From: Ewingella americana
GTDB lineage: Bacteria; Pseudomonadota; Gammaproteobacteria; Enterobacterales; Enterobacteriaceae
Reading direction: 5' to 3'
Length of the DNA stretch: 64,000 nucleotides
Assembly (NCBI RefSeq): GCF_006438725.1
Contig: NZ_RCZD01000012.1
Location: 62,682 to 126,681, forward strand
Within the stretch, counting starts at the first letter, position 1; every line of letters starts with the position of its first letter. Position numbers and translations under genes: made by a program. Positions 16,281 through 25,467 of the stretch are shown here, in pieces. The notes beneath the pieces were generated by a model. It was given only the letters and a program-made list of their open reading frames with translations. It was not told the DNA's origin and made no database searches.

Positions 16281-16901
16281 ATGACGTTAGACTGGTGGTT
16301 AACCTATCTGCTCACAACTTCGATTTTAAGTCTTTCCCCGGGGTCCGGCGCTATCAATACCATGAGCGTAGGCATCAGCCATGGTTATCGCGGTGCCGTC
16401 GCATCCATTGCGGGTTTGCAGCTCGGGCTGGCGATCCACATCGTCCTGGTCGGCATCGGTCTCGGCGCACTGGTGTCGCAATCGCTGATGGCCTTCGAAG
16501 TGCTGAAATGGCTCGGGGCCGCATACTTGATCTGGCTAGGTATCTGCCAGTGGCGCGCCGCCGGAGCCATCGATCTGAATGCGCTGGCCAGCAGTATGCC
16601 ACGCCGGCGGCTGTTCAAACGCGCAATTCTGGTCAATCTCACCAACCCGAAAAGTATTGTGTTTTTAGCCGCGCTGTTCCCGCAGTTTATCATCCCGCAC
16701 CAGCCACAAACGGCACAGTACGTGGTACTTGGTGTCACCACCGTGATGGTCGATATTATCGTGATGATAGGTTATGCGACACTGGCGACGCGCATTGCCG
16801 GTTGGGTCAAAGCGCCGAAACAGATGAAACTGCTGAACCGCATTTTCGGCTCGCTGTTTATGCTGGTCGGGGTGTTGCTGGCGAGTGCGAGGAAAGTTTG
16901 A
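16281..16901 (+). CDS. rhtB: Homoserine/homoserine lactone exporter RhtB
   Basis: The 206-residue LysE-family exporter has six membrane segments and the family signature [17 protein letters not shown] near residue 20, followed by [20 protein letters not shown]. In E. coli it confers resistance to homoserine and its lactone. ATG 16281 is the start used by the family, with GGGAG upstream. It is convergent with rhtC, its paralogue; the gap contains copy 1 of a dispersed repeat. Confidence 0.95.
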   Translation: MTLDWWLTYLLTTSILSLSPGSGAINTMSVGISHGYRGAVASIAGLQLGLAIHIVLVGIGLGALVSQSLMAFEVLKWLGAAYLIWLGICQWRAAGAIDLNALASSMPRRRLFKRAILVNLTNPKSIVFLAALFPQFIIPHQPQTAQYVVLGVTTVMVDIIVMIGYATLATRIAGWVKAPKQMKLLNRIFGSLFMLVGVLLASARKV

Positions 16902-16939
16902 TTTAGCGACAACTCAGGCACAGTGCGCGCAGCCAGTTT

Positions 16940-17009
16940 GGCTGCGGCCAGCGCGGAGACACCGGAATGGACACGTAGTCCATGAGGATGTCGAGCACTG
17001 CCCGCAGCT
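16940..17009 (+). repeat. Dispersed structured repeat, copy 1 (54-bp core plus complementary arms)
   Basis: Bases 16949-17002 are identical over 54 bp to 25387-25440. Inside is the hairpin ATGGAC-ACGTA-GTCCAT, with GACA/TGTC around it. Outside the core, GCTGCGG (16941-16947) pairs with CCGCAGC (17002-17008). It sits between the convergent ends of rhtB and rhtC. Confidence 0.85.
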
Positions 17010-17034
17010 AAAATGGTAAGTGGCACGAAGCCTG

Positions 17035-17664
17035 TTAACGATTCACAATTAACGCGATACCAAAACCAGCAAACACCACGCCCGCTACGCCATCAATCCA
17101 TTTCGCCAAACGCTGGTAACCACGACGCATTGCCGGCAACGCAAAGACCATCGCCACCACCGAGAACCAGACAAAAGTTTCCGCTACGATCAAAATAAAC
17201 AGGCCCCCGCGCTCCCCGCCACTGACATTGTCACCGACAAATAATGAGAACACGCTGCCGAAGTAAATCACCGCTTTCGGGTTGGAAAGGTTGGTCAGAA
17301 GACCGCGCATAAAAGTGCGGCCACGGGCAGGCAGATCGACGGGGCTTTCCACTTCATCGGTATCACCAGCCAATTTTTTGGCCCGCGCTGATTTCAGCAA
17401 TTGCCAGCCCATCCAGCATAGATACAGGCCACCGCCGACGGTAATAATCTGGTGCAGCCAGGCCATTTTTTGCAAAATCAGATGTAATCCCATCAGCGCC
17501 ACTGCCGCCCAGACTGCCACGCCCAGCGTAATGCCCACCACACCCATCATCGCGTCTTTGCGCGAACGGCTGGCCGCCGTTTGCGAGACAAAGAAAAAGT
17601 CAGGACCCGGGCTTACCAGCGCGATCATATGCATCAAGGCAACAGTCAGAAATAGAATCAGCAT
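17035..17664 (-). CDS. rhtC: Threonine exporter RhtC
   Basis: The 209-residue LysE-family protein (E. coli 206) has the signature SPGPDFFFVSQTAASRSRKDAMMG and six predicted membrane segments, plus TNLSNPKAVIYFGSVF. It exports L-threonine. A species-specific charged insert (about residues 115-130, KKLAGDTDEVESPVDLPARG) is in the central cytoplasmic loop. recQ ends 38 bp upstream on the same strand, as in E. coli, so the two may share transcripts. Confidence 0.95.
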   Translation of the reverse strand: MLILFLTVALMHMIALVSPGPDFFFVSQTAASRSRKDAMMGVVGITLGVAVWAAVALMGLHLILQKMAWLHQIITVGGGLYLCWMGWQLLKSARAKKLAGDTDEVESPVDLPARGRTFMRGLLTNLSNPKAVIYFGSVFSLFVGDNVSGGERGGLFILIVAETFVWFSVVAMVFALPAMRRGYQRLAKWIDGVAGVVFAGFGIALIVNR

Positions 17665-17702
17665 GAGTGTGTATCTCTCTGTTTATCTTTGGGAATAGGC
17701 GC

Positions 17703-19547
17703 TTATTCGTCGCCGTTATCAATATGGTCACGGATCATCGCCATAAACGGACGACCAAACTTCTCGAGCTTACGCTGGCCAACGCCGGTGATATCCAACA
17801 AATCGCTTGGACTGATCGGCAAATGTTCGGCCATTTCCAGCAGCGTGGTGTCGTTAAATACCACGTATGGCGGCACGTTGTTGTCATCTGCCAATGATTT
17901 ACGCAGCTTACGCAGTTTGGCAAACAGTTTGCGATCGTAGTTGCCGCCGTAGGTTTTCTGACTGGCGCTGCTTTTGATCTTCAGCGTCTGAATTCGCGGC
18001 ACCGCCAGCTGCAAAGGAATTTCGCCGCGCAGTACCGGACGCGCGGCTTCAGTCAGTTGCAGCGCCGAGTGCATGGCGATGTTCTGCATGATCATCCCGA
18101 GGTGGATCAGTTGGCGCACCACGCTGGTCCAATGTTCATTGCTTTGCTCTTTACCGATGCCATAAACAGACAGCTTGTCGTGCCCGTATTCGCGGATGCG
18201 CTGGTTATTCGAGCCGCGCAGCACTTCCACCACGTAACCTAAACCAAAGCGTTGCCCAACCCGCGCCACCACCGACAGCGCTTTCTGCGCATCAAGCAGG
18301 CCGTCGTAGCGTTTTGGCGGATCAAGACAGACGTCGCAGTTACCACAGGCGTTCTGTTTGCCTTCGCCAAAATAGTTGAGCAGCACCAGACGGCGACAGG
18401 TTTGCGCTTCGGCAAAGGCATTCATCGCATTGAGTTTATGCCGCTCGACATCCTGTTGAGCGCCCGCGGGTTTCTCTTCCAGACAACGGCGCAGCCAGGC
18501 CATGTCGGCCGGATCGTAGAGCAGCACCGCTTCAGCAGGCAGGCCATCACGCCCGGCACGCCCGGTTTCCTGATAGTAAGATTCGATGGTGCGCGGAATA
18601 TCAAAATGCACCACGAAGCGCACGTTGGGCTTGTTGATACCCATCCCGAACGCCACGGTGGCGACCACAATTTGCAGATCGTCGCGCTGGAAACCTTCCT
18701 GCACGCGGGCGCGGGTGTCGTTATCCAGACCAGCGTGATAGGCGCCAACGCTCAGCCCACGGCTTTGCAGCCTGGCGGCGGTGTCTTCGACTTTGGCCCG
18801 GCTGTTACAGTAAATAATGCCGCTTTTGCCACGTTGGTCCTGCACGAAGCGAATCAACTGGTCGAGGGGTTTAAACTTCTCCACCAGCGTGTAACGGATA
18901 TTCGGACGGTCGAAACTGCTGACCTGAATCAGCGGATCGTTAAGCTCCAGCAGACGGACAATGTCGTTGCGGGTGGCTTCGTCGGCGGTGGCGGTCAGGG
19001 CAATCACCGGCAGCTGCGGGTAACGCAGTTTTAACTGGCCGAGTGCGCGATATTCAGGGCGGAAATCGTGGCCCCATTGGGAAATACAGTGGGCTTCATC
19101 AACGGCCAGCATGGCCGGATTCCACTGTTGCAGCTGTTCGAGGAAATCGCCCAGCATCAGGCGTTCCGGCGCGATATACAGCATCTTGATGCGGCCCGTG
19201 CGGCAACCGGCCATCACGTCCTGCTGTTGTTCGCGGGTTTGGGTCGAATTCAGGCAGCCGGCTTCAACGCCCGCCGCCATCAGTTGGTCTACCTGATCTT
19301 TCATCAGGGAGATCAACGGTGACACCACCAGCGTCAGGCCGTCCATCACCAATGCAGGGATTTGATAGCACAGCGACTTACCGCCGCCGGTCGGCATCAC
19401 TACCAGACAATCCCGGCCAGAAAGGGCCGTATTGATGATCGTTTGCTGACCCGGTCTGAATTGCTGATAGCCGAAGGTATCGCGTAATACCTGATGAGCC
19501 AGCTCTTCTTTATTTATCACTGCATTTATCACTGCCGCCGTAGACAC
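17703..19547 (-). CDS. recQ: ATP-dependent DNA helicase RecQ
   Basis: RecQ is a 3'-5' helicase of the RecF recombination pathway. The 614 residues (E. coli 609) include Walker A MPTGGGKS (51-58), the aromatic-rich loop near [17 protein letters not shown], helicase C motif [12 protein letters not shown], a zinc-binding Cys set ([24 protein letters not shown]), the winged helix and a C-terminal HRDC domain. The start is GTG with GGGGA 5 nt upstream; another in-frame GTG occurs five codons later, so the exact N-terminus is uncertain by a few residues. Confidence 0.97.
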   Translation of the reverse strand: MSTAAVINAVINKEELAHQVLRDTFGYQQFRPGQQTIINTALSGRDCLVVMPTGGGKSLCYQIPALVMDGLTLVVSPLISLMKDQVDQLMAAGVEAGCLNSTQTREQQQDVMAGCRTGRIKMLYIAPERLMLGDFLEQLQQWNPAMLAVDEAHCISQWGHDFRPEYRALGQLKLRYPQLPVIALTATADEATRNDIVRLLELNDPLIQVSSFDRPNIRYTLVEKFKPLDQLIRFVQDQRGKSGIIYCNSRAKVEDTAARLQSRGLSVGAYHAGLDNDTRARVQEGFQRDDLQIVVATVAFGMGINKPNVRFVVHFDIPRTIESYYQETGRAGRDGLPAEAVLLYDPADMAWLRRCLEEKPAGAQQDVERHKLNAMNAFAEAQTCRRLVLLNYFGEGKQNACGNCDVCLDPPKRYDGLLDAQKALSVVARVGQRFGLGYVVEVLRGSNNQRIREYGHDKLSVYGIGKEQSNEHWTSVVRQLIHLGMIMQNIAMHSALQLTEAARPVLRGEIPLQLAVPRIQTLKIKSSASQKTYGGNYDRKLFAKLRKLRKSLADDNNVPPYVVFNDTTLLEMAEHLPISPSDLLDITGVGQRKLEKFGRPFMAMIRDHIDNGDE

Positions 19548-19611
19548 TCAATTCCCCAACTGTTCAAACCGCCCGGCGACCTGAAAAGGCCACCGGGGCT
19601 GCCATATATCA

Positions 19612-19738
<127 letters not shown>

Positions 19739-20617
19739 TTACATAATGTCGTTGAGCATGATACCAACACCCACGCGAGTCTGCTTGTAGTTGTAGTCAA
19801 TCAATGACTCACCATAACCGCTGAACACCTTGGTGTAGAAACGCATATGTTTGGTGATCGGGTAGCTGACGCCAACGTCCGCGCCGCCGTAACCGGTATT
19901 CCAGTTGTAGCGGCTTTCAACGCTTATCACGCTTTCTCCCAATGCATAACCCACTTTCAGACGGTAGTAGCCCATATATTTGGTGATGTCCGGGTTATCG
20001 TCATTTTTGTCGCTTTCGGGAATGCGGTACCAGGGTTTGAGATCCACCTGCCAGTTACCGTTTTGCGCCATAAAGCGCGCATAGACCCGGTTCCAGCTAC
20101 GGGACGTCGGGTCTGAACGGCCATTCGAATCATGGTTGAAACCGTATTCGGCCTCACGCAGTGTCCAGCCAAAGACGTTGTAGTCCGTCGCCCAGGCAAT
20201 AAACAGTTGAGGCTCATAGTTGGTCTCGCGAAATGGCGAAGATTCAGCACGGTTCGACAACTGCCAGAAGGCCTTCTGGGTGTAAGACGCGCCGATCAAC
20301 GAGTTGTCACCCGCAATACCGCGCCAGATAGGGAAGCCCAGGCTTAACTGGAATTCGACCTCATCATGCCGCGCATTATCTGACCAGTTATAGGATTGAA
20401 TGGCTTTTTTGTTTACGCCGCTGGTATCGGTGTAAAGCAAATAGTTAGTGTCATAGGGATATAAGGTAAACGGGTTGTCATGCTCCTGCAGCAGGTTGGC
20501 AATCACGCTACCGCGCACGCTAGGCTGATCATGCACTTCTTGAATTGTTGCTTCTGCCGCATAGCTCAGTGCTGGCATTACCAGTAAGGTTGCCCCAACA
20601 GCCCAGTTGTTACGCAT
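19739..20617 (-). CDS. pldA: Outer membrane phospholipase A
   Basis: OMPLA is a beta-barrel lipase that is activated by dimerisation when the outer membrane is damaged. The 292-residue product has a signal peptide (1-20, ending LSYA then AEA) and the catalytic region YGFNHDSNGRSDPTSRSWNR with the His, Ser and Asn of the active site. DNPFTLYPYDTNYLLYT and ITKYMGYYRLKVGY are barrel strands. It ends in TRVGVGIMLNDIM. ATG 20617 is preceded by GGAGGAAT; an in-frame ATG 57 bp further upstream is unlikely. The gene ends exactly at ERIC element 1. Confidence 0.97.
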   Translation of the reverse strand: MRNNWAVGATLLVMPALSYAAEATIQEVHDQPSVRGSVIANLLQEHDNPFTLYPYDTNYLLYTDTSGVNKKAIQSYNWSDNARHDEVEFQLSLGFPIWRGIAGDNSLIGASYTQKAFWQLSNRAESSPFRETNYEPQLFIAWATDYNVFGWTLREAEYGFNHDSNGRSDPTSRSWNRVYARFMAQNGNWQVDLKPWYRIPESDKNDDNPDITKYMGYYRLKVGYALGESVISVESRYNWNTGYGGADVGVSYPITKHMRFYTKVFSGYGESLIDYNYKQTRVGVGIMLNDIM

Positions 20618-20833
20618 TATTCCTCCACCAAAAGTCATTGCCGTCAGAGCGGCTGGATTATATTTATCAATCAAACGTTGTTAAGAACCCAGAAAAGTAG
20701 GCCATTTTACACACAAAATGCACGCTGACTGAGTATTGATTAGATTTATCATTTGCACTCTGGAAATCAATTCCCCCACGGCCTAAAATCTACATTCTGT
20801 TAACATGTAGGCCCGCACTTCAGGAATTCTTTC

Positions 20834-21316
20834 ATGTCTGCCACATCCATGAGCCACGATGCCGCCCGCCAGTTAATTGGCGATATTTTCGTTTACGATA
20901 TGCCGTTTAACCGCGAGCTGGGTCTTGAGCTCAAACAACTCGACGTTGACCTCGCCGAACTGACCTTTACGCATCAAAACCGCCTGGTCGGCAATGCCGC
21001 ACAGAAAATTCTGCATGGCGGGGTGATTGCCGCCGTGCTGGACGTCGCCGCTGGTCTGGTGTGCGTCACCAGTTCGTTAATCCGCCGCGATAAGCCCGAC
21101 CATCCGCTGCTGGAGGCCGAAATGCGCCAGCGTCTGGCAAAAATGGGCACCATTGATTTGCGCGTTGATTACCTGCGCCCTGGCCGTGGTGACGTTTTTA
21201 CCGCCAGCGCCCACCTCATCCGCGCCGGCAATAAGGTGTCGGTGGCCAGGGTGGATTTGCACAACGAAAGCGGGGTACATATCGCTACCGCCACAGCCAC
21301 GTATATGGTGGGTTGA
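20834..21316 (+). CDS. yigI: Hotdog-fold thioesterase family protein YigI
   Basis: The 160-residue protein belongs to the PaaI/YigI hotdog thioesterases. [18 protein letters not shown] is the hotdog helix with the active-site region, and [15 protein letters not shown] plus ATATYMVG are family strands. E. coli YigI is reported to cleave medium- and long-chain acyl-CoAs; the physiological substrate here is unknown. It is divergent from pldA over 216 bp that must contain both promoters. Confidence 0.93.
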   Translation: MSATSMSHDAARQLIGDIFVYDMPFNRELGLELKQLDVDLAELTFTHQNRLVGNAAQKILHGGVIAAVLDVAAGLVCVTSSLIRRDKPDHPLLEAEMRQRLAKMGTIDLRVDYLRPGRGDVFTASAHLIRAGNKVSVARVDLHNESGVHIATATATYMVG

Positions 21317-21398
21317 TGAGGTTGCACTAAACCCATTACAAAGCAAAACACCGGTGGCAAGTATCGGGTAAACTCGCCCTCTTCTTCTGATATCAGGC

Positions 21399-22295
21399 AT
21401 GAACATGGACGCACAACGCACACGGCAGGGCATTATTTTTGCCTTCGTTGCCTATCTTATCTGGGGCATCGCTCCGGTCTATTTTAAGTTGATTAAACAG
21501 GTCCCAGCGGACGAGATCCTCACTCACAGGGTGATCTGGTCGTTCTTCTTTATGCTGGTATTGCTGTCAGTCAGCCGCAGCTGGGGGAACGTGCGTCAGG
21601 TGCTGAAAGTGCCGAAGAAAGTGGCCCTGTTGTTGTTGACGGCGGTGATCATCGGCGGGAACTGGCTGCTGTATATCTGGGCTATCAACAACAATCATCT
21701 GCTGGAAGCCAGCCTGGGTTATTTCATCAACCCGCTGGTTAACGTGCTGTTAGGGATGATGTTTTTAGGCGAACGTTTTCGCCGGATGCAATGGGTCGCC
21801 GTGGTGCTGGCGTTTATCGGCGTCAGCTATCAAGTGTGGGTATATGGCTCCGTGCCAATGATTGCCCTCGGTCTGTCGCTGAGTTTTGCGCTGTATGGGT
21901 TATTGCGTAAACGCATCGGCGTCGAGGCCCAGACCGGCATGTTGATTGAAACGTTGTGGTTGTTGCCGGTGGCAGCTATTTATCTGTTTTTCATCGCCGA
22001 CACCGCGACCAGTCACTTACCGGCGAATCCCTGGTCACTCAACCTCATGCTGATGGCTGCCGGTATTATTACTACCATTCCGCTGCTGTTTTTCACCGCT
22101 GCCGCCACGCGCCTGAAGCTGTCGACGCTGGGCTTCTTCCAGTATCTGGGGCCGACGCTGATGTTTATTCTGGCTGTCGCGGTTTACGGTGAGTCCGTCA
22201 CGACGTCGCAGTTGGTGACCTTCGGCTTTATCTGGGCCGGGCTGTTCTGCTTTGTCGCTGATGCGCTTTACACCCAGCGCCGCTTACGGCGTTGA
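21399..22295 (+). CDS. rarD: EamA/RarD-type transporter
   Basis: The 298-residue membrane protein has ten hydrophobic segments in two EamA repeats, and the RarD signature (FVAYLIWGIAPVYFKLI, ADEILTHRVIWSFFF, LGYFINPLVNVLLGM). RarD is called chloramphenicol-sensitive protein, but its substrate has not been established. ATG 21399 and ATG 21405 are both possible starts; E. coli uses the second position. The 3' end overlaps the convergent AbrB-family gene by 12 bp. Confidence 0.94.
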   Translation: MNMDAQRTRQGIIFAFVAYLIWGIAPVYFKLIKQVPADEILTHRVIWSFFFMLVLLSVSRSWGNVRQVLKVPKKVALLLLTAVIIGGNWLLYIWAINNNHLLEASLGYFINPLVNVLLGMMFLGERFRRMQWVAVVLAFIGVSYQVWVYGSVPMIALGLSLSFALYGLLRKRIGVEAQTGMLIETLWLLPVAAIYLFFIADTATSHLPANPWSLNLMLMAAGIITTIPLLFFTAAATRLKLSTLGFFQYLGPTLMFILAVAVYGESVTTSQLVTFGFIWAGLFCFVADALYTQRRLRR

Positions 22296-23351
22296 GGACG
22301 ACGGTCTGGCACTGCGCGAAATAAACCTCGCCATGGCCGGACCGGTCACAATGATGGTCAGCAGACGCAGCGTCTGCATGGCCATCACAAACCCTAAATT
22401 CACATCACTGCCTGCCGCGATGATCGCCACGGTATCCAGCCCGCCGGGACTGGTCGCCAGATAAGCTGTCAGCATGTCCACATGCAGCACTTTCGTCAGC
22501 ACCCACGCCATTCCCCCACAAATCAGCATCAGCCCGATGATCGACGCGATCATTTGCGGCAGGGTTCTTAACGCGAGTTTAAAAATAGGCCGGGTAAAGC
22601 GCAGCCCGACGCTCCAGCCAATCAGCGTATACGCCATTGCCAGCAGCCATTCCGGTACTTGCAACGTCATGGTGCCGGTCGAATGCAGCGCCGCACCGAC
22701 CACCGCAGGCAGCAACAATGCACCGGAAGGTATTCGCAATAACGGCCCAAGCCAGACGCCTGCCAGCGCCAACAACAAGGTGGCGGCGAAACGCCAGTCA
22801 ACCGGCGGGAACCAAATCACCGCCGCCGCCGCCGATGCGCTATCCCCGAGGCTCATGCGGGCGACAAACGCCGCTGCTGTTGCCACAAACAGCACTCGCA
22901 GATATTGCATGAAGGCCACCAGACGCACATCAGCGCCGAAATCTCCGGCCATCGCCACCATCGCACTGGCACCGCCGGGAGATGAACCCCATGCGCCCGT
23001 CGGCCCCGGCAGGCTGCTGAATTTCACCAGCAACCAACCTGACAGACCACTTGCCAGCAGGGTGGCAATCAGTACCAGTAACACCATCGGCCAGTCATTG
23101 AGCAGGGGCGGCAATATGGAGGGCGACAAGCTTTGGGCGATCATGCACCCCAAAATACCCTGGGCAATTTTGAAGAAGACCGGTGCGATGCGCACCGTGG
23201 CACCGAGCAATCCCATCAGGACGCCGACGATCATCGGCCCCAGCAGCAAGGCAGCCGGTACATGAAAGGCCTGAAAGAAGAAACCGAGGATCAGCGACGC
23301 GATAACCAGCAATGACCACTGGCCCCAGGGAGCAATCCTTTCCATCAACAT
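22284..23351 (-). CDS. AbrB family (COG3180) membrane protein
   Basis: The 355 residues form about ten membrane segments in two similar halves. Each half carries the family pattern seen as PGPTGAWGSSPGGASAMVAMAGDFGADVRLVAFMQYLRV and again as ATSPGGLDTVAIIAAGSDVNLGFVMAMQTLRLL. The family (Gneg_AbrB_dup) is named after the E. coli aidB regulator AbrB and is probably a transporter; substrate unknown. It is not at this locus in E. coli K-12, so it is an accessory insertion between rarD and corA. The stop overlaps the end of rarD by 12 bp. It may start at the second Met. Confidence 0.85.
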   Translation of the reverse strand: MLMERIAPWGQWSLLVIASLILGFFFQAFHVPAALLLGPMIVGVLMGLLGATVRIAPVFFKIAQGILGCMIAQSLSPSILPPLLNDWPMVLLVLIATLLASGLSGWLLVKFSSLPGPTGAWGSSPGGASAMVAMAGDFGADVRLVAFMQYLRVLFVATAAAFVARMSLGDSASAAAAVIWFPPVDWRFAATLLLALAGVWLGPLLRIPSGALLLPAVVGAALHSTGTMTLQVPEWLLAMAYTLIGWSVGLRFTRPIFKLALRTLPQMIASIIGLMLICGGMAWVLTKVLHVDMLTAYLATSPGGLDTVAIIAAGSDVNLGFVMAMQTLRLLTIIVTGPAMARFISRSARPSSSTP

Positions 23352-23441
23352 GATTTAATTCTGCATTAGCGTAAGCGGAGGCACATTTCTAACACAGTTC
23401 GAACCGTGGAGGGAAATCTGGCAAAGGAAACAGGAAGGAAG

Positions 23442-23470
23442 AAACCTGCCAGCATCGGGGCTGACAGGTT
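23442..23470 (-). terminator. Terminator after corA
   Basis: AACCTGTCAGC/GCTGGCAGGTT on the - strand with a CCCCGAT loop, followed by TTTCTTCC, 6 bp after the corA stop. Confidence 0.75.
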
Positions 23471-23476
23471 GAATGC

Positions 23477-24433
23477 TTAAAGCCAGTTTTTACGCTTGAA
23501 GTACAGATAAGGAGCCAGACCGGCCAGGATCATCAGGCCTATCGCTGCCGGGTAACCAAAGGTCAGCTCCAGTTCCGGCATAAACTTGAAGTTCATGCCG
23601 TAGCTTGATGCCACCAGCGTTGGCGGCAGGAACACCACGGAAACCACCGAGAAGATCTTGATGATGCGGTTCTGTTCGATGTTGATAAAACCCATCGCCG
23701 CCTGCATCAGGAAGTTGACCTTCTGGAACAGCGATTCGTTATGCGGCAACAGCGATTCGATATCGCGCAGGACTTCACGCGCCTGTTCCAGTTGGCTGCC
23801 CGGTAAACGCGCCTTGCGCACCAGGAAGTTGAGCGCACGCTGGGTATCCATCAGACACAAACGCACTTTCCAGCCCACGTCTTCCAGCTCCGCCAGCGTG
23901 GACAACGCGGCGTCATATTCATCACCCTGCTGACCTTCCATGATCACGCGGCTGAGTTTTTCCAGATCGCTGTAGATATTTTCGATTTCATCCGCCAGCT
24001 GTTCGATCTTAGTTTCGAACAAATCCAGCAGCAGTTCATAGGCATTACCGTCCACCAGCGTCTGGTTTCTGGCACGCATACGGTAGAGCCGAAATGCCGG
24101 CAGTTCGCGCTCACGCAGCGTATACAGGCGGCCTTCGCGGATAGTAAATGCCACGGTGCTGTTGCCCGCGTGGTCTTCCGCATCTTCATAATAGAAAAAG
24201 GAGTGAATGTGCAGGCCGTCTTCGTCTTCGAAGAAACGGGCCGACGCTTCGATATCGTCCAGCTCCGGGCGGGTTGCCAGGCTCTGACCTAACTCACATT
24301 GAACACGCTCACGTTCCTGTTCATCTGGCTCAATCAAGTCGACCCACAACGACGTTTTCAGGTCGTCAGAATCGGCTTCGTCCAGCTCCAAACGGGATAA
24401 GCGGCTGTTATCTAATTTAAAAGCACTCAGCAT
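23477..24433 (-). CDS. corA: Magnesium/cobalt/nickel transporter CorA
   Basis: CorA forms a homopentameric channel that is the main Mg uptake route. The 318 residues (E. coli 316) have a large acidic cytoplasmic domain and two C-terminal membrane helices. The pore motif YGMNF lies between them, and the basic KRKNWL tail is intact. ATG 24433 matches the family start (MLSAF). Upstream on the same strand are a strong promoter, a leader ORF and a hairpin (separate entries), so expression is probably controlled in the leader as in Salmonella. Confidence 0.98.
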   Translation of the reverse strand: MLSAFKLDNSRLSRLELDEADSDDLKTSLWVDLIEPDEQERERVQCELGQSLATRPELDDIEASARFFEDEDGLHIHSFFYYEDAEDHAGNSTVAFTIREGRLYTLRERELPAFRLYRMRARNQTLVDGNAYELLLDLFETKIEQLADEIENIYSDLEKLSRVIMEGQQGDEYDAALSTLAELEDVGWKVRLCLMDTQRALNFLVRKARLPGSQLEQAREVLRDIESLLPHNESLFQKVNFLMQAAMGFINIEQNRIIKIFSVVSVVFLPPTLVASSYGMNFKFMPELELTFGYPAAIGLMILAGLAPYLYFKRKNWL

Positions 24434-24570
24434 GTGCCCGTTCTCCCTATGGTGACAGGTATGGACAACGCGTTGAAGCACAGGAAAACACAGGGTGAGA
24501 AGGTGTCACCGGCGTGTTTCAGACCAAATTCAGATCCGACTCACAGCGACAGTACGGAAGTCGCTGACAA

Positions 24571-24610
24571 CCACTAAGGCTATCAGCAAAGAGGATAGCC
24601 TTAGAAGTGG
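24571..24610 (-). promoter_or_regulatory. Hairpin in the corA leader RNA
   Basis: On the - strand CCACTTCTAAGGCTATCC pairs with GATAGCCTTAGTGG around a TCTTTGCT loop. The 5' arm contains the stop codon of the leader ORF, so a ribosome terminating there would prevent the stem. There is no T tract, consistent with Rho-dependent rather than intrinsic termination. Confidence 0.65.
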
Positions 24611-24657
24611 TACCTGAAGAACAGGTTATCGAGCCAGTATCTACTGGGTGTGTCCAA
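24601..24657 (-). CDS. corL: CorA leader peptide CorL-like
   Basis: A short ORF with TTG start gives MDTPSRYWLDNLFFRYHF (18 residues). GAGG lies 9 nt before the TTG. It lies about 170 bp upstream of corA and downstream of the promoter at 24689-24718. In Salmonella, translation of corL controls Rho-dependent termination in the corA leader; the position, size and overlap with a hairpin fit that model. I am recalling the family role, and did not compare sequences in a database. Confidence 0.65.
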   Translation of the reverse strand: MDTPSRYWLDNLFFRYHF

Positions 24658-24688
24658 GGCGAAGGTCCTCAAAGATAATAGTGCGCGC

Positions 24689-24718
24689 ATGTTACGCCGA
24701 GAAGAAAAACAGTGTCAA
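24689..24718 (-). promoter_or_regulatory. Sigma70 promoter of corL-corA
   Basis: Consensus TTGACA (24713-24718) and TAACAT (24689-24694) with an 18-bp spacer, on the - strand, about 30 bp before corL. Confidence 0.7.
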
Positions 24719-24865
24719 CTACGAACAAAAGTAATCCCGCAACATTTATGCATAATTTTCAGGCTATCACGATAACCTGCACGGGCTTATATGCCACAGG
24801 ATTTTTGGCTACACTCAACGGCCTCGATTCTGCCCTTTTCCGGCACGTGCTGCACAGGAACTCCG

Positions 24866-25339
24866 ATGATTAAACAGATTAACCAAGACATGATGTGCGA
24901 ACTGATCACAAAAGCGGCCAACTCGCCCCGCCTGCGTCAGAACCTGAATATCCACCCGGCGCCGGAAGATGACGTGCAGCGTCTGGCCATCGCCATGGAG
25001 CCGGGCACTTACGTGCGAGTGCATCGCCATCCGCACACCTGGGAGATGCTCACCGCGCTGCGCGGACGTTTTCTGGTGCTGATTTATGACGCCGAGGGGA
25101 AAGTTACCGACCGCCTGTGGCTCGGCGCGGAGACACGTCTGCTGGAGATCCCTGCCAACACCTGGCACAGCGTGCTGTCGCTGGACGAAGGCGGCGTGAT
25201 TTTCGAAGTGAAACGCGGCGCTTACCAACCGGTCACTGAAGAAGATTACCTGCCGGGCTCAGCACCCGAAGGCGACGAACGCGTGAAAGCAACGCTGGAA
25301 TGGTATGCGAAGGCCGATGTGGGGGATGTTTTCCAGTAA
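24866..25339 (+). CDS. WbuC-family cupin metalloprotein
   Basis: The 157-residue protein matches the WbuC cupin family. It has a cupin motif 1 (GTYVRVHRHPHTWEMLTALRG, with His and Glu ligands) and motif 2 (LLEIPANTWHSVLSLDEGGVIFEVK). The metal and reaction are unknown; WbuC genes are often found in O-antigen clusters but this one stands alone between corA and uvrD. ATG 24866 fits the family start MIKQINQ; the longer frame from 24791 adds an unrelated N-terminus. The 25340-25467 gap downstream carries copy 2 of the dispersed repeat. Confidence 0.85.
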   Translation: MIKQINQDMMCELITKAANSPRLRQNLNIHPAPEDDVQRLAIAMEPGTYVRVHRHPHTWEMLTALRGRFLVLIYDAEGKVTDRLWLGAETRLLEIPANTWHSVLSLDEGGVIFEVKRGAYQPVTEEDYLPGSAPEGDERVKATLEWYAKADVGDVFQ

Positions 25340-25375
25340 AAATATTAAAGGTTAAGCGTCAGCGGCGCAGCGAGG

Positions 25376-25449
25376 TTGAGTCCAGACAGCGCGGAGACAC
25401 CGGAATGGACACGTAGTCCATGAGGATGTCGAGCACTGCCTGGGCTCAA
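25376..25449 (+). repeat. Dispersed structured repeat, copy 2
   Basis: The 54-bp core 25387-25440 is identical to 16949-17002. Its arms differ from copy 1 but still pair: TTGAGTCCA (25376-25384) with TGGGCTCAA (25441-25449), one T-G pair. Like copy 1 it lies between convergent genes (cupin and uvrD). Confidence 0.85.
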
Positions 25450-25467
25450 GATCGCCAGTAAGCTAGC

